Shown here: positions 58,918 to 64,000 of the stretch, piece after piece
How the letters are laid out: every line of letters starts with the position of its first letter
Position numbering within the stretch: the first letter of the stretch is position 1
Source of the DNA: Lentisphaerota bacterium
GTDB taxonomy: Bacteria > Verrucomicrobiota > Lentisphaeria > Oligosphaerales > JABHEG01
Assembly: GCA_018676675.1 (NCBI GenBank)
Contig: JABHEG010000118.1
Location: forward strand, 1 to 64,000
Reading direction: 5' to 3'
DNA length: 64,000 nt
The notes under the pieces: model-generated
What the model saw: only the letters and a program-made list of their open reading frames with translations
Told to the model about the DNA's origin: nothing
Database searches by the model: none
Position numbers and translations under genes: made by a program

Positions 58918-59880
58918 TCACTCTTTCTCGGCGTACTGCTGGTGCAGGGCGTCGATTCCTGCCTCCTGTGCATCGCCGCGATGGATGACCAGGCGGTACC
59001 GCAGGATCAACGGTTTCTCCATGGGCAGTGTCACGGCCTCACGTCCGGGGTAAACTGGGTTCTGCATGCTCCCCCGGGCACGGAGGATCCAGCGCTGTGG
59101 AAACCCTGGCGTGCTGGGGTGGCACAGAATGGTCAGCCCGGACCGGGGCTCTCCCTCGCCTCTGAACGATGCGGAGAAATCCATCCATGGGCTGGCGGCA
59201 ACCGGTGGACCTTGTGGAGTCACATCGCCCTTTGCGTCTGTAAATTTCAGGTCACTCGGCATCGGGATACGGACCGAAAATCCACCGTACTCTTTGTTGT
59301 TCTCCGCGCCCCCGATCCGGACGTTTGCCATGGCTGCTCTAAGGCCGATCGTGACGTCGATCAGTCGGTGACCATCGGAGACAGGATGAATCCTCAACTG
59401 CGTGGTCTCGAAGACGATTGTCTCCTCAACGCCCTCAGCGTTCACTCGGAGTGGCGATGTCCAATCGACAGTGGCATCCAACAGGGCGGATCCGTCAGGG
59501 CAGGTGGTTGCTGTCGCCCGCCGCACACGCCACGCAGCGTCCTTCTGGATCCAGGGATCGCCAATGTGTTTGTCCCCGATCAGCAGTTGATGCCAAGCCC
59601 AGAAGACGCCCCAATGGTGGGGGTGGTCTTTTGGCGTCTCTTCGGTCAAGGCTTCCCCATCCAGCCCGTAGAGCGGATGGATGTAATGGGCTCTGGTGTG
59701 TCCGTTGATGGTCTGCGGAGCCCGGCGGTAAGAGAGGATAGGCGCCCCTGCTTCTGAGAACAGAAAGCCGCCGTCGCGTTCCGACACGCGGACGCCCTGG
59801 GCAACGCCGTCAGTTCCGGCGCAGCAAGTTGCAACGCCGCCAACGAGGAGGAGGCTTGATAGACGTGGACTGATCGCCAT
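58918..59880 (-). CDS. DUF6807 (PmoA-like) secreted protein
   Basis: A 320-residue exported protein; the ATG at 59880 opens a signal peptide (LSSLLLVGGVATCCAG), while an in-frame ATG at 59931 adds a basic leader. Family markers are GHTRAHYIHPLYGLDGEALTEE, DHPHHWGVFWAWHQL, NNKEYGGFSVRIPMP and the late PVYPGREAVTLPMEKPLILRYRL. The family is labelled DUF6807 or 'PmoA', but is not a subunit of particulate methane monooxygenase. It is common in PVC bacteria next to sugar oxidoreductases and glycoside hydrolases. A carbohydrate-binding beta-sandwich role is plausible. The double cysteine at the end of the signal could allow lipid attachment. The downstream neighbour on the strand is the URO-D-like gene at 57722-58732. 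Confidence 0.88.
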   Translation of the reverse strand: MAISPRLSSLLLVGGVATCCAGTDGVAQGVRVSERDGGFLFSEAGAPILSYRRAPQTINGHTRAHYIHPLYGLDGEALTEETPKDHPHHWGVFWAWHQLLIGDKHIGDPWIQKDAAWRVRRATATTCPDGSALLDATVDWTSPLRVNAEGVEETIVFETTQLRIHPVSDGHRLIDVTIGLRAAMANVRIGGAENNKEYGGFSVRIPMPSDLKFTDAKGDVTPQGPPVAASPWMDFSASFRGEGEPRSGLTILCHPSTPGFPQRWILRARGSMQNPVYPGREAVTLPMEKPLILRYRLVIHRGDAQEAGIDALHQQYAEKE

Positions 59881-60033
59881 GGGATGCCTTTGGGGTCGGG
59901 CCTGTTGTCGGGCGTTGATTCCGGTCAACAAAGATAGCAGACGTGTTCAGGAATCCGAGCGCGTTGTCTGGCTGGGCCGCGCACAAGAAGCAGACAATGT
60001 GTGGGAGGCGGTGCCGTCCGCCGATCTGTCTTT

Positions 60034-60140
60034 CCGAGCCGCGCACACCGTAAGCGGTCTTCTTTCCCCGGGAATCCCCCTCCCGTTGGTCGGGGCTCTG
60101 AAAGGGGGGCGTCTTTCCGGACCGAGCCGCGCACACCGTA
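60034..60140. repeat. REP-like palindromic repeat, one full and one partial copy
   Basis: GAGCCGCGCACACCGTAAGC and the following seven bases (60036-60062) match 24333-24359 exactly. The opposite arm at 60070-60100 (GGGAATCCC...GGGGCTCTG) matches 24374-24404 at 25 of 31 positions. GAGCCGCGCACACCGTA recurs at 60124-60140. The element fills much of the 295-bp gap between the DUF6807 and amidohydrolase genes. Confidence 0.83.
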
Positions 60141-60175
60141 CACGGCCCGCCGCTTGAGGTGTAGCAGCTCCGCCT

Positions 60176-61930
60176 TCACCCTGAAGAGACAACTCCCTCC
60201 CGCCCATCAATCCCCAAGAGGCGCGACGCATTGGTGCTGCCGACTGCCTCCAACGTCGTTTGGTCCACGTTTGCGTGCAGCATTTTCATCAGGGCTGCTC
60301 GGGCATAGAGCATGGGGGTGTTCGAGCCGAAAACGACTCGGTCCGGCGGGATGTCCCGCAGGAGTACTGCCAGCGTATCCTTGAACTCAATATAGGCCAG
60401 GTCCACAAGGATGTTCGCTGCGTTGCGCGTCAGCTTAACGGCCTCCGCCCGGTAAGCGCACAGGCAGAGGATCGGCAGCTGCGGGTGCCGTTCGGCTAGC
60501 GCGACGATGTCCGCAACAGGGACACCCGGGACAGCCATCAGCGGGTAGTGAGCGCGCTCGTCTTCAAGCCGCATCTGAACGACCAGCACGGGGTGATCGC
60601 TCTGCTGCAGTTGGACAGTCAGTTCATCCATGCGCGGGTCGTCGAGTGTGTACCGGTGGTAGTTTGGGATGACCCGCACCGCGTTGAGCGTGCCTCGATC
60701 GCGATACGTTTCCAGGCAATCCCGCCAGTGTGTAAGCGTCGGGTCGAGGGTCATCAGGGGCAAGAGGTCTGGGTACGGTTCAAGGGCTTCGGCGAGTCCC
60801 ATGTTCGGGATATGCGGATCCGGGAAGAGCGCCGTGTCGATGCTCGAAACGAGGGCGAGCCCGATTCCCTCCCCGGCAAGATGATTGGAGAGCTTCGCGG
60901 CCGTGTCCTGCTCATACGTTGCGAAGGGCCATCTGCCCAGGCTGGTGTTCACGTCAACCAGCTTGGGGCTCGGGAGCTTTCGCAGGTCGATGAACGTGCG
61001 TTCCCGGCCTGTCGATAGATCCGCCGACATGCTGCCCGTGGTCGTCTCTGCGTTCGGTCGTTCCTCGTCGGTAATCAAACCCAAAAGCCTCTCCGCGTTG
61101 CGGAGCAGGAGTTTCTCACGTTGATCAGGCGTCATTCGGGCTCCGTAGATGCGCCCGAGTTGGACGGAGAAATCACGCCCCGGAATGTCTGACCCGTAGA
61201 GGATACGGTCTTCTCCAAGCACAGACAGCGCATACTCGACGATGCCGGAGGAGCACTGTGATCCCGACGTGTCGATGTAGAGATTCGGGAATGGACGGAT
61301 GTCCTGCACTCCACGCATGCCGGCGGCGGTCAGATGGGCTGCGATGATGGTGACGTTGGGGAAGCGTGCCGCGAGGTGGGCCAGGTCGGTGTAGTCGGAT
61401 TCGCCCTCGTACTTGCACGTTGTCTTGTACCAGCAGTGGTGGAGGACGGGGACTCCGAGCTCTTCGGCTCGATGCATGACCCCGTCGAGTTCCGGACTTC
61501 GCGCATTAGGCCAAACGGCGAGCTTGATGCCTTGGAGCGGCCCGCTCTTCACACAGCGGTCGATCTCGCCGTCAACCACGCTGTCGTCGAGTCCGGCATT
61601 CAGTCTGGCAAACCCGATGAGTTCATCCGGCCAGCGCTCGACCAGACGGAGGGTCAGGTCGTTGATCTGGGTGACTTGGTCAGCCGTGGGCTGATACCCG
61701 AAGCCCAGGTTGCCTCCGAGAACCACCTGGCGGACGATACCCAGGCCCCGCGCCAACTCCAATGTTCGGGCCATCTGCTCGAACGGCTCATCCCATTGCG
61801 GGTGGGTGTGAATGTCGATGATGCCATGCTGCGGTGTCTGCACGGGCTCTTTCTCCCCGATCACTGGTCCGAGTGTGGTGCACGTATCGTAGTCGAGGAA
61901 TACGCCTCTGGCCACTCGGTCCTCGGGCAA
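60176..61930 (-). CDS. Tandem amidohydrolase-2 protein, second half degenerate
   Basis: A 584-residue cytoplasmic protein. Two amidohydrolase (PF04909-type) barrels are fused. The first half has its metal ligands: His41 and His43 in IDIHTHP, HHCWYK, AAHLTAAG and catalytic Asp248 in YGSDIPGRD, ending NAERLLGL. The second (about 322-580) has lost them: the HxH position reads Asn328-Thr-Ser330 and the Asp is Asn537 in FGSNTPML, although the NASRLLGI end is kept. An internal Met301 between the halves could be an old start codon. The start is uncertain: TTG at 61930 or GTG at 61915 with GAGGA just upstream. The substrate is unknown; the family includes decarboxylases and lactonases. Confidence 0.85.
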   Translation of the reverse strand: MPEDRVARGVFLDYDTCTTLGPVIGEKEPVQTPQHGIIDIHTHPQWDEPFEQMARTLELARGLGIVRQVVLGGNLGFGYQPTADQVTQINDLTLRLVERWPDELIGFARLNAGLDDSVVDGEIDRCVKSGPLQGIKLAVWPNARSPELDGVMHRAEELGVPVLHHCWYKTTCKYEGESDYTDLAHLAARFPNVTIIAAHLTAAGMRGVQDIRPFPNLYIDTSGSQCSSGIVEYALSVLGEDRILYGSDIPGRDFSVQLGRIYGARMTPDQREKLLLRNAERLLGLITDEERPNAETTTGSMSADLSTGRERTFIDLRKLPSPKLVDVNTSLGRWPFATYEQDTAAKLSNHLAGEGIGLALVSSIDTALFPDPHIPNMGLAEALEPYPDLLPLMTLDPTLTHWRDCLETYRDRGTLNAVRVIPNYHRYTLDDPRMDELTVQLQQSDHPVLVVQMRLEDERAHYPLMAVPGVPVADIVALAERHPQLPILCLCAYRAEAVKLTRNAANILVDLAYIEFKDTLAVLLRDIPPDRVVFGSNTPMLYARAALMKMLHANVDQTTLEAVGSTNASRLLGIDGREGVVSSG

Positions 61931-61992
61931 CGCGATTGATGGGACCGTTTACCCGAGAGCTTCCCATCGGCCTCTTGCTCTGAGGTCAACAG

Positions 61993-64000
61993 TCAGGGCC
62001 TGGTTTGGGGCAGGTCTCTGACGCGGCCATCGCGTTTGCCGTGAAGTCTGCCGCCGGCCTCGACAATAGCGCGCCAGGCTGCGGTCAGATTCGTGGTTTC
62101 AAGGTCGGTGTAGGGTATTTTCCCGGAGCGTCCCGCAAGGAACATGGTATCGCCTCGGCTTAGGTGGTGCTGCTCACACACGACGCGGTAAGTGCGTTCC
62201 GGGTCCAGGTCGGTTTCAACTACGCGCTCACCTTTGGGCTTGCTTTTGTCGAAGGCATAACGGCATCCGGACACCTGGATCAGGTGCTGGCTGAACTTGC
62301 TGTCCTTCCTCACGTTGTCCTCAATGATCTCCAGCAGGTCTCTACCCGTGATTTCGAAGGTACTCAGAACCCGATTGAAGGGGCGAAGCCAGTTGACCAG
62401 ATCCACGAGAAACACGTCCTGTCCCTGCTTGAAGGGCACGCCCCGACTGTGACGTCCGGTGTAAATGGCGAGGTCCGTTCCGGCGACGTCACGGAACGCA
62501 TCGGCCAGCCAACTGCCCATCGACGTCTCGGCGGAGCCCTCCTGCGTCGGCGGTTCGCCCACGATACCGATCCTGTGGGTGCGGTAAGCTGTCAGAGGAC
62601 GAAGCGCGCGTGGTCCAACGCTCCCCTTCCAGCCGCCGTCGGCGTACACCAGGCGGATTTCCTGCTCGGCCGGGCACACGCTGTTGAAGGCCTCTTTCTC
62701 GTTGACAACCACGCGGATGGGCCCTGCCAAATCGAGGAGCTCAGGCTCGGGTCGCAGCGCTACGCGCGTGGCGTTGTGGATGGTTGCTGAGATCGTGTTC
62801 CCATTTTGAATACAGGCATCGATCCGGGCAGGCGGGCCAATCTCTGTGATCTCTTGGATTTCCGTCCAGTAGGCCTTCCCGTGGATAGGGAGGAACGTGC
62901 GGAACGTCACGCGTTCAGGGCGCCGGATGAGCCGCTGACCCAGAGCCCAGTCGAGAACGCGTTCAGTACTGGCTGTCATCGTGTTATGGGGTTGATCCGG
63001 CACCACCCACAGCGTGCCGTCGTAGCCCAGCTCTTCCATGTGCTTGGTGATGGGGATAGGGCCGTCTTTCGCGTAGACGGGCCAGTCCTTGGCGCCTTGC
63101 ACGTAGAACATCGGGACGTGGCGCAGGTTCTCGACGAGAGCGAGATGCCCGTAGGTTGAGGCCAGCGGGATGCCTGCGGCAAACACGTCAGGATAGCGGC
63201 AACACAGGTAAGTGGTGCCGGTTCCGCCCATGGACTGGCCACTGCAGATGATGCGGTCAGGGTCGATGAGGAACTGCTTGCAGACCTCTTCGACAACAGC
63301 CAGCACGTCGTTCTCGCCGATCCCGCGGTACTCGGTGGTGCCTCGTCCGTGAGGGCAGACGGCGACGATTCCTCGCTTCTCCGCCTCCCGTTTGTAGATC
63401 CCATCCCCGTAGTTCGGGGTGTCGAAGTACGTGTCCTGGCTTCCACCCGTGCCATGGAGCGCGATGAAGAGCGGAAGTCGTTTGGTACCGTCGTAGGTGC
63501 TTGGCAGATACACGCGATAGGGCTGGGCTGTACCATCCACCTCGGAACGGTAGCTAAGGGCGAGATCAACGGGAGTCTCAAGAGTCTTGCAGAGCGGTTC
63601 CTTTGCCATGGGCTTGGTCCTCATCTCAATGCGGTCGATGCCGAACCATGGACGGTTCCCCACTCGACCTTCAGGTTCCACGTTGCGGATGTCGAGCCGG
63701 TTCAGGCCTTTCTTGAACACACCGGCTGGCACCATGAACTCGAATGCCCCGAGAGCAGTTGTCGGCAAAGGCACGTCTCCAGCAAAGACCTGGAGGCCAT
63801 TGACGAGTATGCGCCCGGCGACTCCCGAGTCACCGTGTTCGGGGTAGCTGAGCCCCACCGGGCGGAAGAACAGCGGCGCAGCGGATACGTCCGGCATTCT
63901 GAACCAGGCCGTCATGCGATCATACGGTCGCGTGCCCTTGCCATAGATGAAGTTACCGTCGTCAGAGACTTTCCGCCTCTCTGGGAAGACGTGTAGGTGG
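61993..64000 (-). CDS. Esterase fused to a 5'-nucleotidase C-terminal domain (5' end outside window)
   Basis: The reading frame stays open to the right edge, so the N-terminus is missing; the first ATG inside the window, at 63915, is not necessarily the start. The visible N-terminal part is a carbohydrate-binding-like domain (VAGRILVNGLQVFAGD, GLNRLDIRNVEPEG). An alpha/beta-hydrolase domain follows (YRVYLPSTYDGTKRLPLFIALHG, ICSGQSMGGTGTTYLC with the GxSxG nucleophile, VPDQPHNTM with the likely His). Such domains occur in secreted polyhydroxyalkanoate- or feruloyl-esterase-like enzymes. The last about 190 residues match the 5'-nucleotidase C-terminal domain (GSWLADAFRDVAGTDLAIYT, FNRVLSTFEITGRDLLEIIE), but no metallophosphoesterase domain is present. 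The gap to the amidohydrolase gene is 62 bp on the same strand. Confidence 0.85.
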   Translation of the reverse strand, partial: HLHVFPERRKVSDDGNFIYGKGTRPYDRMTAWFRMPDVSAAPLFFRPVGLSYPEHGDSGVAGRILVNGLQVFAGDVPLPTTALGAFEFMVPAGVFKKGLNRLDIRNVEPEGRVGNRPWFGIDRIEMRTKPMAKEPLCKTLETPVDLALSYRSEVDGTAQPYRVYLPSTYDGTKRLPLFIALHGTGGSQDTYFDTPNYGDGIYKREAEKRGIVAVCPHGRGTTEYRGIGENDVLAVVEEVCKQFLIDPDRIICSGQSMGGTGTTYLCCRYPDVFAAGIPLASTYGHLALVENLRHVPMFYVQGAKDWPVYAKDGPIPITKHMEELGYDGTLWVVPDQPHNTMTASTERVLDWALGQRLIRRPERVTFRTFLPIHGKAYWTEIQEITEIGPPARIDACIQNGNTISATIHNATRVALRPEPELLDLAGPIRVVVNEKEAFNSVCPAEQEIRLVYADGGWKGSVGPRALRPLTAYRTHRIGIVGEPPTQEGSAETSMGSWLADAFRDVAGTDLAIYTGRHSRGVPFKQGQDVFLVDLVNWLRPFNRVLSTFEITGRDLLEIIEDNVRKDSKFSQHLIQVSGCRYAFDKSKPKGERVVETDLDPERTYRVVCEQHHLSRGDTMFLAGRSGKIPYTDLETTNLTAAWRAIVEAGGRLHGKRDGRVRDLPQTRP

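Noticed and set aside
58918..59880. Particulate methane monooxygenase subunit
   Set aside because: The PmoA label on this domain family is historical; the protein is soluble and exported, with no membrane helices beyond the signal.

Overview
The window is about 60% GC and carries 30 protein genes. Most encode large secreted proteins for breaking down or binding polysaccharides, and the intergenic gaps hold dispersed palindromic repeats. No tRNA, rRNA, prophage, insertion sequence or CRISPR array was recognised. The gene content points to an environmental bacterium of the PVC superphylum (Planctomycetota, Lentisphaerota or Kiritimatiellota type) or a similar lineage such as Hydrogenedentota. 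The evidence is a hydrazine-synthase-alpha-like cytochrome protein, DUF6807, URO-D-type methyltransferase-like proteins, many beta-helix proteins and a DUF4886 SGNH protein. The exact phylum cannot be fixed from sequence reading alone. A tungsten-type aldehyde oxidoreductase with a MoaD-like protein suggests at least partly anaerobic metabolism.

Layout. 1-290: tandem 75-bp repeats running off the left edge. 291-25819: eight genes on the minus strand: alpha-2-macroglobulin, heparinase II/III-like lyase, YdeI/OmdA protein, HzsA-like dihaem protein, GH141-like beta-helix protein, a 2056-residue kelch/beta-helix/lamin-tail protein, a second beta-helix protein and a GH29 alpha-L-fucosidase. 26100-33145: plus-strand genes for a LamG/GH42-like hydrolase, an esterase with DUF4082, a sulfatase and a membrane protein. 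33142-36144: a GH5-like hydrolase whose stop codon overlaps the membrane-protein stop in CTAG. 36451-38654: a moaD-like/AOR operon on the minus strand. 38918-45781: a housekeeping block with a GAF-containing GspE/PilB ATPase, rsmB, a LysM lipoprotein, an Lrp/AsnC regulator coupled to an aminotransferase, and trmB. 46221-56324: a second secreted-enzyme block with a DUF4886 protein, two GHL10-like proteins and a large unrecognised secreted protein. 56640-64000: two convergent URO-D-family genes, DUF6807, a tandem amidohydrolase and an esterase fused to a 5'-nucleotidase C-terminal domain, which is cut by the right edge.

Working together (inference): the GH29 fucosidase, GH141-like, sulfatase, heparinase-like, GH5-like, GH42-like and esterase genes fit degradation of a sulfated, fucose-containing or uronic-acid-containing polysaccharide. 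No SusC/SusD pair is present.

The most unusual structural signal is a REP-like palindromic repeat family of about 25-31 nt arms. It occurs in at least five intergenic gaps plus the left-edge array, always outside genes. Other notable points are the 162-163-residue super-repeats in the giant beta-helix protein and several uncommon domain fusions.
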